Below, piece after piece: positions 51,886-64,000 of a stretch of DNA of 64,000 nucleotides (the first letter of the stretch is position 1; every line of letters starts with the position of its first letter). The position numbers were made by a program, and so were the translations under genes. The DNA is from Anoplopoma fimbria (taxonomy: Eukaryota > Chordata > Actinopteri > Perciformes > Anoplopomatidae): NCBI RefSeq assembly GCF_027596085.1, contig NC_072456.1:25464261-25528260 (forward strand). The letters are read 5' to 3'. The notes below the pieces were generated by a model. It saw only the letters and a list, made by a program, of their open reading frames with translations, was not told the DNA's origin and ran no database searches.

Positions 51886-54880
51886 ATATTATTCATTAAT
51901 ATCCCATCATAGTTCCTCTTTTATTGATGGCACAGAGCACAACAGACCAAAGGGCCACAACACCCCATCTAGTGGAAGTCATTATAACCACATGAAGTAA
52001 CAAGCATTGGCACTGTGTGGGTAAAGGAAGGTAATTAGCAGGAGGGGAAACTCTGTGTTCAATAAGGCTGTTGTAATGTTCCGGTGGACTTCTTCTAAGG
52101 AACCCTGAACAAAGGCCTGCCATTAAGACTAATGGAAAGTCTGCAAACTCAGCACACGTTGGCTGCATACATTTAGCACACGTAAAGAGACATGGAGTTG
52201 TGTGTTGTGAAACACACAACATCATCCACCTGACCCCGGCTGGGGTGCATCCTGTCTCACAAACCCCCTCCACGCCGACTCTACTTCCAGGCTCCCACAC
52301 CGCCGCCGCTCTCCAGTGCACGAACGCCAGTCAATGAGGGCGAAAGTGTGGTCTTCCCTTCGAGGTTCTTCCAGGAACAATAGACTCACAGAGAGAGGGG
52401 TTATTTATAGCGGGGGGATGACTAGCAAAGGCTTTATCTATCGGTGTTCCTGGCACTGTGACGAGGGTTTGATGGCTGCGCCAGGTGACTTCCTCTTCCT
52501 CTCTTCCTTGATGGCCGACAGCATCCTTCTCATGTCTCCCTCAGTTTTTCCTGTCAGGATGTTTTGTGAGTCACGTTTGGTGTGTGTGTTTGTGTGTGAG
52601 AGTGGGGTTTTGGTTTCATCTCCAGCAGCCACATGAATCATCTTGTTCTCTTTGCCTTACTTATAAGTGTGTGGGAATTTACATCCAGTACTCAGTGATG
52701 AAATAACGATATTGACCAGGGTTCATAGTTATCAAACTGCCAACAGTGAAATCTTGAAAGTGAAATTAAAAAAACAATAACTAAATACTAAAAAAGATGC
52801 TGCATCCTGGGTAGTTCCTGGAAGCTGTTAGATAAAGAACTAAGGCATGCAAAAAATGTCTTCTTCCATGCACTTTTTGTTTGTTTGTAGTCGTCAATGT
52901 GATACTTAATCTTTGGTGTTCCTCCGCTACCAGCAGCAGACTTTCCTCCATGTTGCATTTTGTTTTTGTGTTTTCTTTAGGTCAGTTCAGGATGCTTTCA
53001 TATACATATTTAACAATACATATATCTGGATCGATTCAAAGAAAAATGATCCAATTTGATCCGTACAAAGTGAAAACAGCGATACATGTCACCGTCTTTA
53101 AGATAGGCCTTTATTTTGAAATTCCCATGGCACATCTGTGGTCCATTTACATCCATCTGTTTGATTCAGGCCACATTCTTTAATACTGAATATTAATTGT
53201 GTAAAACAAGTCAAACCTTTGGAGTTTATGTTATGTTATATATCAAATTACCTCTCCTGAATTTTTTTTTTTAGTTTTCTTTCATTCTATATCTATTTTC
53301 CTTTATTGTAAAGCACTTTGTGCTCCATTTCTGGTATGAAGGTGCTATACTGTTCAAAATGTTTAATTCAAACGTGTTTCCAGCTGATCCAACTGGCAAG
53401 GTAAAGAGCCGCCCATCATAGTGAGGGGGGAGAAACGATATCATTTCAATATGGGGATGACAAAACATTCATAGAGTTGTTCATATGTTTGTGTGCGAAA
53501 AAGCACTTTATATATCGTGTTTACCAGAGATGTGTTTGTAAGTCACTCAGGATGGAAAACCATGGATCGTCAGTTTTTTGCAAGCGGACACAGTTCGTCT
53601 AATCCAGACGTGGAAAAGCTGTTAAGGCAGGAAGGGGTTTCCAAAGTTGTTCATACAGTCCGACGAGCAGTACATTGGCGCCTTAAGTGGCTTAATAAAT
53701 TAGTCCTGAATTTCAACGAGGAGAACTGTTGACACTGGAAGTGAGACTGGAAAGATGTATTTTGCAGGTGCAAAATAGTGAAGCCGGCAAAAATTAAATC
53801 AGTCACTTCTGAGCCAGGTGGGTTTGAGGCCCGCCAGCACCGAGACCAAACAGTTTCCATTTGTCTCAGACAGACGGGATGAGAAAGAGCTTCATGATTT
53901 CTGTCTCCAGGAGGTAAGAGGCGTATTAACTCACACCATGGTCACCTGAGTGTGTGTCCCAGAGACACGGAGGTCCATCAGCAGCTGTCCTATCGCACAG
54001 ATCACATGTTTGGAGTCCTGACCGAGGATACAAAGACATGTGGGTGGTCACTGTGTGGGTGTGTGGAAGGTCCCCTTGTTTACTACCAGTAACATACTGG
54101 AAATAAACACAGTGTGTCAGACTGGTCAAACAGAATGACAGCTGCTGCTTGATATCAGCCTGTAAGTGTATATCATTACAATATTTATGAAAATGTCTGC
54201 GGGTGGGTTCAGTCCATTATGTTCTGGTCTTTATGTTGTTGACTTTTACTATTGTTCTACAGGATTCCTCTGCAGCCACAACTCCTTAGCATCACTCCCA
54301 CGCTTGTTTGTTTGTTTCCTGCGTACCAGATCGTTCCCTTCTTACTTTCTGTGCTGTGAAATCGTTCCAAACACAGATGCTGGTTGTTGTCTCTACTTGT
54401 CTGGATCTGGAGTGTTTGGGTAACAATTTCTTCACCCTCAGACCATTTGGAGAGCACCTGATACGGCCAGATCAGTCTCAAAGTCATGGGGTCTTTTCTT
54501 ATTTCTCCAATTTTGTGCCTCCTGGGTTCCTCGCTACTCAATCTTCTGGCTTGTGACCGAGAAAGTCCCGTAGGCTGGGATAAGATGCGAGGCGAGGAGG
54601 TAAGGAAAGGAATGTGAAAGCCCCAAACCATGACTTATGCGAATCTGCAAAGATCTGGACAATGTCCTTACTACAAAACAAAAAAAAGATTCACCTTAGG
54701 GGGCTTTTAGAATCTTCCATGGTTTAAAACTCGTGTTTGTCTTTCCACTAAAATCATTTTTCAAGTTCTTTGAATATTTTGAAGCTGCAGACTCAGAGCA
54801 TAAACAAGCTTGTGTTTGTTCAGCCAAAACATCCAGAATCCTCCGGGAGCACTGGTATGCTTTGACTCACATGTGCGCCC

Positions 54881-54884
<4 letters not shown>

Positions 54885-54938
<54 letters not shown>
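54885..54938. repeat. (TG)n microsatellite
   Basis: A TG run of about 54 bp, intergenic. Confidence 0.97.
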
Positions 54939-54940
<2 letters not shown>

Positions 54941-55654
54941 ATGCTTTCTGTTTTTTTCGTGGTGTCTTTTTTGCCGTTGCTTTCCTAGAAGTTCAGACCT
55001 CCCTAAAGGAGTCAAAGGTCGGGTCTTTAGAGAGAAGAGCGGGGTTCTGAGATTGAATAAACAAGAGGCGCTGACGGCTGCCCGTCACAACCACCCGTCT
55101 AATCTCTCCCGGGTTTATGGGGGCCACGTCGCGGTGCGCACCACAACACGCAACAGATAGCGGAGAGTGTTTCAGGACAGGTTTCTAGAAGCGATGGCGT
55201 GTAAGTGAAGTAAAGTGAAGTGTGTGAGTGGTGGGTTGAAGTTAATGATGCGAAGAGCAGCTGCTAATGATGTTTGGTTTGACAGAAAATGGCAGCAAAT
55301 ACATGTGATACATGACCGTCTCCGAGGAGCTACCTCATCCCACAGAAACAGCTTGTGGAGATTACTCTCCCAGCAGGTGATGACTGTATCGCACACGAGA
55401 AGTCTGCATACTTTTCTCCATCACAGCATGCGTGTCCCTGGAAATCTATACGGTGAATTCGATTAGTCAACCTGGACCTCCTGAAATGAGCTTCTGGAAA
55501 CGACTAAAGGGAGAGAGACCTTGTAATATTTCTGTTTTATAGCCACAGACTCTGCACAGATGAAATACAGCATACTTTTATTTTTAGAAGACCTTGTATG
55601 AAGGAGACATGTCATGAAAACTAATTTCTTTCAGTGCTTTTGACAGCACATTTG

Positions 55655-56130
55655 GGTGTCTGCAGTGGGACGTCATCCATTGGGTTGTGAAATGCCATTT
55701 TGAAGCCTTGAGTTCTTCATTTTGGCGGTCACCATCTTGTTTTGTTGCATCCAGTGAGTGGAAGTGACCCTAATTGGACTGCGCAAGAGTGACGTAGAGA
55801 TACAATATACGTCTCTGGTAGCGACCTGTCTATCACAAGGTGGCCCCGCCCTAAAGCATCCCCTGCTTTATGGTCTGTTTGACTCTAAATGGAGCATCAT
55901 TTACTAAATGAACATCATGCTGTATTGAAGAAGACTTGAAACTAGAGATTGAGACCATAAACTCATGTTTACAATGTTTACTGAGGGAATAAATCAAGAG
56001 AGAAGTAGAGTCATTTTCTCATAGACTTCTATGCCAGAGGAGTCGCCCCCTGCTGGGCATTAGACAGAATGCAAGTTTTATGACACTTCCGCATCGTCTT
56101 TCCTCTTCAGAAACGGAGGTTGCCGCTTTG
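55655..56130 (+). mobile_element. Percomorph interspersed element (GACTCTAAATGG family), copy 2, near full length
   Basis: The most complete copy in the window. It runs from the CATCCATTGGGTTGTG region through GCCCCGCCCTAAAGCATCCC, GACTCTAAATGGAGC and GAGTCGCCCCCTGCTGG to AAACGGAGGTTGCCGCTTTG. No coding capacity, so it is non-autonomous. Confidence 0.82.
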
Positions 56131-57418
56131 TGGGCAACAATAGGTTGATAGGTTTTGCTCTTTGATGTATTGTTGTGTTTCAGTTCATGAACTAAATATC
56201 ACAATTGCAATATCAGTCAAAAAAATTGCAATTCACATTTTTTTTCAGAATCATTCTTTCGTAGTCATTGCAACTCAGACCTCAAACGGAAACCAGAAAG
56301 CCTCCGAGATACTATCCACTATATAGTCCTTGTGTTTCCCATGTAGCGCTAAACTGTATTTGGTATTTGATCATAAACTTTCTTCATGTTGCCGTTACAC
56401 TGCTGACCATTGACCAGCTTTATTAGCTACTTCACTTGCAGTGCAGAAGCCGAAAACAGTTTCCTTTTTGGTTTAACATGTTTGCTCGTTTCCCCAATCA
56501 TCTGGAAATCAGCTTTCTGCCTTTTTACTGTAAATTCTCCTTTTATTTCTTTGATTTGTTCGCAGTTACCTCCCAGTGCCTGTTTTCTGTGCAAAGATCA
56601 TTACCACAGTCTCCACTTGCGTAATAAGATCTCAGATAAGAACAAACGTTATCGGAATGGGACTGAACCACACAGTGCAATTGACCTTCAGTTCTAAAAC
56701 TTATTAATTTGGCAAAAAAAAAAGAAAGAAGCCTGAGTGGCCTTGAATCTGTTTTGAAGTGAGTGGCTCTCGTTCAGTTTTCTGTCTTTGTTCTCTTCGG
56801 GCTCACTAACGAGAGGTAAATGCAATCAGCTGTAAGATGTAAAACCTAATGTAGCGTATCCGATTGTGTGTTTGTTTAAATCAAGAGGAGAGTTTACACA
56901 CTTTTTCCTTGAAGCTATATGTTGTTTCAATTGTGTCGGGAACTCTTTAATTCAAAGAAGGGACCGAAACGAAGCGCACACACATTTGGAAAACACACAC
57001 ATGCATTGATAGCAGCACAACGCTTTCATATTTATCTCTGACTCATCCTCGTTTATCAATCACACGACTCCGTCTGCTGTTGTTTAATGGATACCGAGCC
57101 GCTGGAATAAAAAAGAACAAATGATGAGTCGTTTGTTGCAGTGAAGTAGAAGAAGGGGGGTGTGTGTGTGGATGGGCGAGGCTGTGGAGGGGGAGGATAG
57201 AGAGGCCCTTTTGGATGTTTTGATAAATTATCTGTCCCATGAAATCTACCTCCTGTATATCTGATATTTGTTTTGTTATCTTTCTATCTAAACTTATGGT
57301 TTGACTTTGAGTGGAGCCGTGCTGGTTGTTACACAACACCTCATCGCTCTGTTGGACGTGTTTGAAAAAATCTATTTTAAAACCTCCCAATAACACACAC
57401 ACACACACTCTCACAGAC

Positions 57419-57670
57419 ACTGACTACGTTTACATGCTCATAGTCCACTGTTATTCCAAATCTGACAATATTCTGAGTTTGATATGGCTCATGTAAACAT
57501 CATATTCCGTTTTGATATTCTGAATTAAGCCTTATTACAAATGGAGCATTTTCAGATTAAGACATGTGGGTCATGCTGGTTTTTCGAGTATTCTTTGGAC
57601 ATGTTTACAGCTCATTCAGAATATACGTCTCATAAGGGTCGACACACAGACTCTTTCCTGTTGACGACCA
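57419..57670. mobile_element. MITE-like interspersed repeat (GACTACGTTTACATGC)
   Basis: It starts GACTACGTTTACATGC and contains several ATATTCTGAATT-like words, the pattern of a common fish MITE. The right limit is uncertain. Confidence 0.6.
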
Positions 57671-58882
57671 GCTCTGAGCGTTGAACACAAACAATCAATA
57701 GTTTGCAAAGCTAGAGATGCATGCCCAAAAGAAAATACCTACTTTTAAGCATCATGATAGACTTGGATATCAACAGGTTTTTTGGATATGTGCAAATTTT
57801 GCAACACAGATCTTTTTTAAGAAGGTGTAGGAAGTCCTCCACAAGTGGAAAATGATGCACAAGAAGCTCTTTGACGTGATAAACATGTTGGCAACAGCGC
57901 TCGCTGAACTATACTGTATGTGTCTGTTTTTAATAATACTTTTACAGAACATGCTTATAGATCCTTATGCTTATGCATCCATAAGGTTTTGAAGAGAAAA
58001 GACAAACAGAAACAGGACGTCACCGACCAAATATGTGTTTCCACTTTTCATGTCAACACACATATTTGGTTAACGTGTATTTACTCTAACTGTAGCACAT
58101 CACACGATTGTTTTCTCTCCTTTTACTGTCAGCAAACGACCACGGACACATAACTGGATGTAAGGTCGAAACCTGAGAACGTGAAACATTTAAAATCAAA
58201 TTGGTGTGCTTTTCTGTTGTACATTGATCGACAGCGTGGGGGAGAGAGAGGAGGGGATGGAGGGGGGAGGTTTCAGGTGGAACTGTAAAGAGAGAGGAAG
58301 ACTTGGATGAGTGGTGGGCTGAGATTAGGGGGGTTTGGATGGATGAAGTGAGGAGAAAGAAAGCAGGAGATTCCCCCCGTTGGGCCCGGTGCCATGTTGA
58401 TGTAAAGGTAAAGTACCGAGCGAGGTTACTGAGCCCAGAGAGGCCCAGCATGCACCTCACCCAGAGGCTCCGCAGCCAGGCATGTTGCAGGATCCCTCTC
58501 TGAAACATATGGTGGCAATCTTTGCAGAGCGTCGGAGCGCAGAGAGAGAAAGACAAAGAGAAAGGGGGGAGTCAAAGGACACGGAGGGGAAGAGTCTGCG
58601 GGGGTAACAGGTAATTCACCTCCAAGAAGCACGAGTCTGTTTTCCATCAACATGGAAGTTGTTTTGGATTTAACCGTTTAAGATGAGCTCTATGAAACAT
58701 TTTTGTGCTGTAAATCATCTGAAGTGAAAACCCCCACCCTTTGTCACTGTCACTACTCTCTCTCTTTATTGGGTTAGGATACTGATGCTTTTTTATTTTA
58801 TATATAAGTGAAACTTTATACTTGAGCAGCTCTCCGATACGGATAACAACATTAGCACCGCTGCAGGTTTCATCGTACTGTA

Positions 58883-59500
58883 TTAACCCTCTGAACCCAG
58901 AGCAGTTTCTGAGCTTTTCTTTTCTTTTTGCTCCTGTCACATTTCACTCTCTGTGGGTTTGATTTTCACAGTAATATAGAAGTCCTGCACCTCTATGGAA
59001 ACAGCACAACCATGGCTAGAGGTAAAGAGAACTCAAACATGTCTTTTGTGCAGGAAAACACTGTTACTATGCCATAAAACATAAAAAAGAAAAAAACGCA
59101 AGCTGAATTTCTTTGATCATTTATTTTACAAAAATTTTAAAACACTGGAATCTATATATTCAACATTGTTCCAAGTTTCCATAATTGTTACCAATGTTGG
59201 CCAAAAAAATGGAGGTTCCACATGATCTATATATTGAACTATTAAAAAATTTTCAACCTCTCCTGTCCTGTCCTCAATGTGATCAGTCAAAGTTTCAGAG
59301 AATTTTAGTCACGTGACTGTTGGTCTCAGTGGAATCAATCATGGCTTCCTAGTTGCGCCGAAGAGCACAGAATTTTATGTTTTTTACAGAATGTGGTTAA
59401 AACTAAAGGTTTATTTGGGGGCAAGATTTGAAACGAGACGTGTAGAATAAAATATTTTGATGAAATATCACAATTTAAAGCTTTGATTTGGCTGCTTTTT
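58883..59500. repeat. Possible interspersed repeat
   Basis: It begins TTAACCCTCTGAACCC, a start common to some fish MITE-like elements, and continues with a smooth AT-rich body. No second copy is in the window, so this rests on the opening words only. Confidence 0.25.
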
Positions 59501-60240
59501 CAGAAGGATGCGTTCGTAGCACATGATGTGTTTAAGGACTGACGTTTTTTGCAGCTTCTAGCTATGATAAATGGAGTAGTTTTCGCGATGGTTTAAAGAA
59601 GGGGTCTCTGTACCCGGGACGCGGTTTCAGCTGGAGCCCCTCCACCCGACACACCCAGGTCCGCTTGGCTCTCGCACATGAAAACGTTGTGAAGCTGTCA
59701 CATTGGGCGTAATTTAGCTCGCATTAATTAGGTGATGTAATGTGCGACATAGGAACCTCAAGCCCAGAACCATTAAGCTGCACTTAAAGCATTCAGAATA
59801 CATAATTTGACGCCGTTTATCTTCCTCCGTTCGGCTCTGCTTCGTGGTCAAAGGTCATGCGGTTTCTGCATAGTTAAAAAATCAACGTATGCCAAATTAT
59901 CCACTGATTTACAGCAAAAATTGAATCCATAAAACTCGTCAAAGCAGATAGAAGTCGGCCTGTTGTAAAATAACATGCCGTTACGAGCAGTTACGTAGGT
60001 CTTATGCGATGTTTTTCTAACCGTACTGGAATCTGTTTTGATGTTATACTTTCTAGCATAATTTTGCAGACTGATGTTGTTAAAAAAAACCGAACATGAA
60101 GCAGCATCCTGTTCTGGGTTCTGTCTGCGCGTACGTTCCACGTTAGCTGCGACAACATGGAGATGAAAGACCGAACCCTCCTGGGACGGGCATTAGCTGC
60201 TGTGGTTTGATGTCGGAGAGTTAACCGCCAGGTAGGAAGC

Positions 60241-60380
<140 letters not shown>

Positions 60381-61257
60381 AGGTGGAAAGAGAGTTCACA
60401 AGTTCACTTAATGTTGAGAAATCAGTGTTGACTCTTCAGTTATGCTGTAAAGTGGTTGATGCTATGCTAATGCTGCTAGTCTGCTATGACTGAAGCTCTC
60501 CATTAGAGCCCTTTGATGTCAGCCAATGTATTGATATTTGATTTTATAACATATTGACTTTAAACTGTGCATAAATAATTAAAAAGTATTATTAAATAAA
60601 TATGATTACTCTGCGGTTCCTCTCAACTCATTGCTTTGGTTTCTTGTTATTGTTACTAATTTAATTTCCAGTAAATTCAACTTTAAAAATGTAGTGTAAC
60701 TTCTGCAGTTGGTTAGTGTTGAGGTTTGTTTTGGTAATAAATGGGCATCATGGTTACTTTCCACTGCAGCACTGATTGGATCAAACCAGCTGGGATTTCC
60801 TCATTTTTACTAGGTCAGCTGAAGAAAATGAAAAACAACAAACGGTGACTTTGACGTACAAAAAGTTGCGCAACCGGTGGAATCTACCATTATGAACGAC
60901 GCATGTGGAGACCAAGACCAGCGTTGTGGTTCACCACACACACACACAAACACAAACGCTAACGCAACAGCAGAGCTTCCCGATATTTTATCCGCCCTTG
61001 AGCCCCGGTGTAATCCGGCCTCCCAGGAAGAGGCTTTCTGGACCAGAGGAAGACCAACGCTGGTCGAGGAACCTGGATCGGAAAGAAGCTTCCAAGAGCC
61101 GGTCCTCGGGGTTCAGGACAGGGGGTCCTCGGTGGGGGGGTGCACACCTGTACATGTGTCATAGGAAAAAAACAAACCGCTGTCCCCGAGTTATAAAGTG
61201 ATTCCTGGATGAACCACGGGAGGAAATTACCTTCAGGATCCAGCAACGTTTTTGTTT

Positions 61258-61262
<5 letters not shown>

Positions 61263-61307
<45 letters not shown>
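61263..61307. repeat. (GT)n microsatellite
   Basis: A GT run of about 45 bp preceded by a T run. Confidence 0.97.
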
Positions 61308-61308
<1 letters not shown>

Positions 61309-61799
61309 TGTAAATACCAAGTGTTCCTCCCTCTCTTTCTCTTCCCCCACCGTTTCCCCTCAAAGTCCTGACACTCAATAGTCCAGGACTCCTCCAAAGC
61401 ACTGACTCCATCCAAGAGGAATGCATGAGCTGGACACTCTACGCACACACAAACAGTGGATGAGGGCAAATACGTGCACGACACGCTCACACAGCCGTCT
61501 CTGGAGGGGGGTAATTGGCAGCAGCAGGTGGTTTCAAAACATTTACTGGAATCACTAAACCAAGGCCGCATCGCCAACCAAACTTGTGTCGCCAATGTTT
61601 GAGAAAATTAGATCATGGTTTGAAGTTCTCTAAAAAATGCAACCGCAATAGAACCGGTTTATCCTTTCAGATTTAAGCTTTTGGGGGCTTGATTAACACT
61701 TTTCTTTCATGCCTACGCAGCATTTTAGAGTCTCCAGATCGCTAAACCAGCACTGTAGGAGGAGAGATTCTGTCTATGTGCTCATGATAGCCTGGATGC

Positions 61800-61868
61800 A
61801 CTCAGCCTGTCTCCTAATGCATGCTGGGATTGGCTCCAGCTCGACTGGCGACCCTGACCAGGATAAAC
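61800..61868 (+). mobile_element. Fragment of a ubiquitous teleost repeat
   Basis: CATGCTGGGATTGGCTCCAG followed by GCGACCCTGACCAGGATAAA matches the well-known fish repeat end with GGGATAGGCTCCAG and GACCCTGAACAGGATAA. The start codon of the open frame at 61821-62387 lies in it. Confidence 0.75.
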
Positions 61869-62544
61869 TCAACGGGTGTGATGAACGTACGGGCCTGGAT
61901 TCAGATGCACATGATGACATCCGTGATGCCTGGACTGAAATCGATCCACATGCTGGATTCAGACTTGGACCATTTCATGCCGGAGGAATTTATTCATGAC
62001 TTTCTCTTGGCTTCTTCTTTCTTCCTCCTCCTCCTCCTGATTGTGGAAAACTGGGTCATGGACTTCTCACCTTTTTCATGTTTTTGTGGTAAAGCACATT
62101 TCTTCACATACGCTGCTCATATTTTGTACTTATGGAGTCAGCTTGTAAATGTGCTTAAGTGTGGAAAATGTGGTTATTATAAAAAGTTACTTGTTGCCAA
62201 AATGCAACTAGCTCCAGCAGAGAAAGTGAACCACATACTGTACTTTGGCTTGCTGCTGAGGATGAATGTTGTTCTTACACAGACTTTGGATCAGTTTACT
62301 GTATCTCTTCCCATTTACCAGAAAGAAATGGATAACTCACCAACCTTCGGGGTGTCCAGGGGGATTCACAGGAGCACTGTGGAATGAGGAGTTCTTTGTC
62401 TCTGGCGCTACACACTAAAAATGAGTGGGATAAAAATGGACCCAGTTTGGGGGTCATAAAGTATCAACGCAACATTGGGTTATATATACAATTTATTTTT
62501 AGTGTGCATGATCCCCAACATCAAAATATGCATACCCAACATAG

Positions 62545-63440
62545 ATATGATTACACGAATTGGACTTGTTGTCACCAATCAGTTTGTGGACTATGGTTTT
62601 GAAACCTTGAGTTCGGCATTTGGCCGTCGCCATCTTGTTTTTTGCCGTTGCCATCTTGGTTTTTGTAACCAGGGCTAGGGTCGAATAAGCCTATTATGTT
62701 TTGCTCAAAGTCAAATGACCTGGAGGTATTATAGTGTCTGCCATGATAAGGAAAGCTGCTTTAATGCTTCCTTTCTTTGTGATTCTGTTTTGGACAGGAA
62801 TCCTTACTTAAATGTTACAAAACAAACTCATAGCATAGTGTACATGGAGTTTATTCCTCTCAGCACCGCAGTTGTCTTATTCATAAAGAACCATAACCCT
62901 AATATTACCTCCTTGACCTCGTTACATTTTCCATCAAGTTCAAGGTAAATTGGTTAGGGAAAAGACAAGAGAGTTAATGTCTATTTGACTCTAAATGGAC
63001 CATAATTTACTAAATGAACATCATGCTGTATAATAAATCAAGAGAGAAGTCGAGTCATTTTCTCATAGACTTCTATACAACCAGAGGAGTCGCCCCCTGA
63101 TGGCAAGGAGAGAGAAGGCAGGTTCAAAACACTTCAGCATTGACTTCGACGTAGACTGTCAATCACAGTAGCCCCGCCCTAAAGCATACTCTGCTTTATG
63201 GTCTGTTTGACTCTAAATGGAGCATCATTTACTAAATGAACATCATGCTGTATTGAAGAAGACTTGAAACTAGAGATTGAGACCATAAACTCATGTTTAC
63301 AATGTTTACTGAGGGAATAAATCAAGAGAGAAGTAGAGTCATTTTCTCATAGACTTCTATACAACCAGAGGAGTCGCCCCCTGATGGACAGTAGAGAGAA
63401 TGCAGATTGAAGACATTTATACTGGATTTGCTGCCAGTAC
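62545..63440 (+). mobile_element. Cluster of partial copies of the GACTCTAAATGG element
   Basis: A 5' part lies at about 62545-62700 (GTCGCCATCTTG). About 265 bp of unrelated sequence follows, then a 3' part at about 62970-63125, and a further, longer copy at about 63140-63440. The first 3' part lacks about 62 bp that are present in the second, at 63030. Confidence 0.8.
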
Positions 63441-64000
63441 TGACCATTCTATAAATATATTGTGTATGTTATAATTAGTAAACCCCTACAAAGATAATGT
63501 TTAAAAAAAAGATTGACAGCAGCATTGGCTTCACCTTTCAAACCTGGAAGTTTGACACCTGATCTCAAATATCTTCATTGGTATTTTCCCCTCCAGAACT
63601 AAACTCACACTGTAGTTATCTTGCATGAACACAAATACACTCAGACATAGAGGGTGAGGACGTATACCAGCATGTCTGCCGTCCTACATACTGTACGTCT
63701 CATTCAAAAAAATCCAAACCTCTCAGTTTTCCTTTCCTGTATCCTCCATCTCACCCTTCCTTAAAAATAGACCCGACCAAGTTTGGCCCTTCAGCTGGCG
63801 ATAGCCTTCTTTTAGCCAACGAGCGGAGACGACAGGTGTGTGGCGATACCGCTCTGTACTCGCCACTTTGTAACCAGCCAATGCCAAAGTGGGGGAGCTG
63901 GCAGGATTTAGGTTGAAGTCGTTATCACTATCATTTATAGGAGGCATCAAAGCATTTCCTGCGTGGTTGAACCCGAGGCACCGACGGTAAGAGGAGAAGG

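Noticed and set aside
52438..52641. Minus-strand frame containing SQNILTGKTEGDMRRMLSAI and more charged residues
   Set aside because: It has a protein-like charged stretch, but I cannot match it to a family, the exon borders are poor, and no neighbouring exons are seen.

Overview
The window looks like nuclear DNA of a teleost fish, most likely a percomorph. The reasons are one vertebrate multi-exon gene with GT-AG introns, a very high load of long (CA/TG)n microsatellites, and many interspersed-repeat fragments that I recognise as families common in percomorph genomes. There is no sign of bacterial, viral or organellar genes. Identification to species is not possible by reading alone.

Left third (1 to about 24,390): the plus-strand gene plpp3 (phospholipid phosphatase 3, older names ppap2b and LPP3). 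Exon 1, which encodes the N-terminal cytoplasmic tail and most of the first membrane helix, is not visible and presumably lies left of the window, so positions 1-6744 are taken as the end of intron 1. The other coding exons can be placed to the base with matching phases: two tandem versions of exon 2 (6745-6899 and 7254-7411), exon 3 (9694-9786), exon 4 (10343-10530), exon 5 (10616-10673), exon 6 (14548-14724) and the last coding exon 7 (21629-21757). A long 3' UTR follows, to an AATAAA signal at 24364-24369. The exons encode an integral-membrane lipid phosphate phosphatase with all three PAP2 catalytic motifs: KVSVGRMRP in exon 4, SGH in exon 5 and [12 protein letters not shown] in exon 6. 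Enzymes of this family remove phosphate from lysophosphatidic acid, phosphatidic acid, sphingosine-1-phosphate and ceramide-1-phosphate at the cell surface or in the lumen.

The main discovery candidate is the pair of phase-matched, homologous exon 2 copies. They look mutually exclusive: joining both, or skipping both, creates an early stop codon. The upstream copy resembles the alternative exon of the paralogue PLPP1. Its 3' splice site sits directly behind a (TG)n tract instead of a pyrimidine tract, and a recursive-splice-like CAG|GTAAGT junction lies 130 bp further upstream. Introns 5 and 6 carry AC-rich tracts near their 5' ends and GT tracts toward their 3' ends, a layout that could form long RNA helices across each intron.

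Right two thirds (about 24,390-64,000): no convincing gene was found on either strand. In human, as I recall, PLPP3 is followed by a large gene desert and PRKAA2 starts head-to-head at its 5' end, so an empty downstream region fits. This part holds microsatellites, minisatellites (a 36-bp array at 33.2-33.8 kb and others), two decayed reverse-transcriptase scraps (one of them at 9.2 kb inside plpp3), an inverted pair of ~500-bp repeats 5 kb apart, and several copies of short non-autonomous elements. A few non-repetitive stretches could be regulatory elements for plpp3. All open frames of 60-190 codons in this part look fortuitous.
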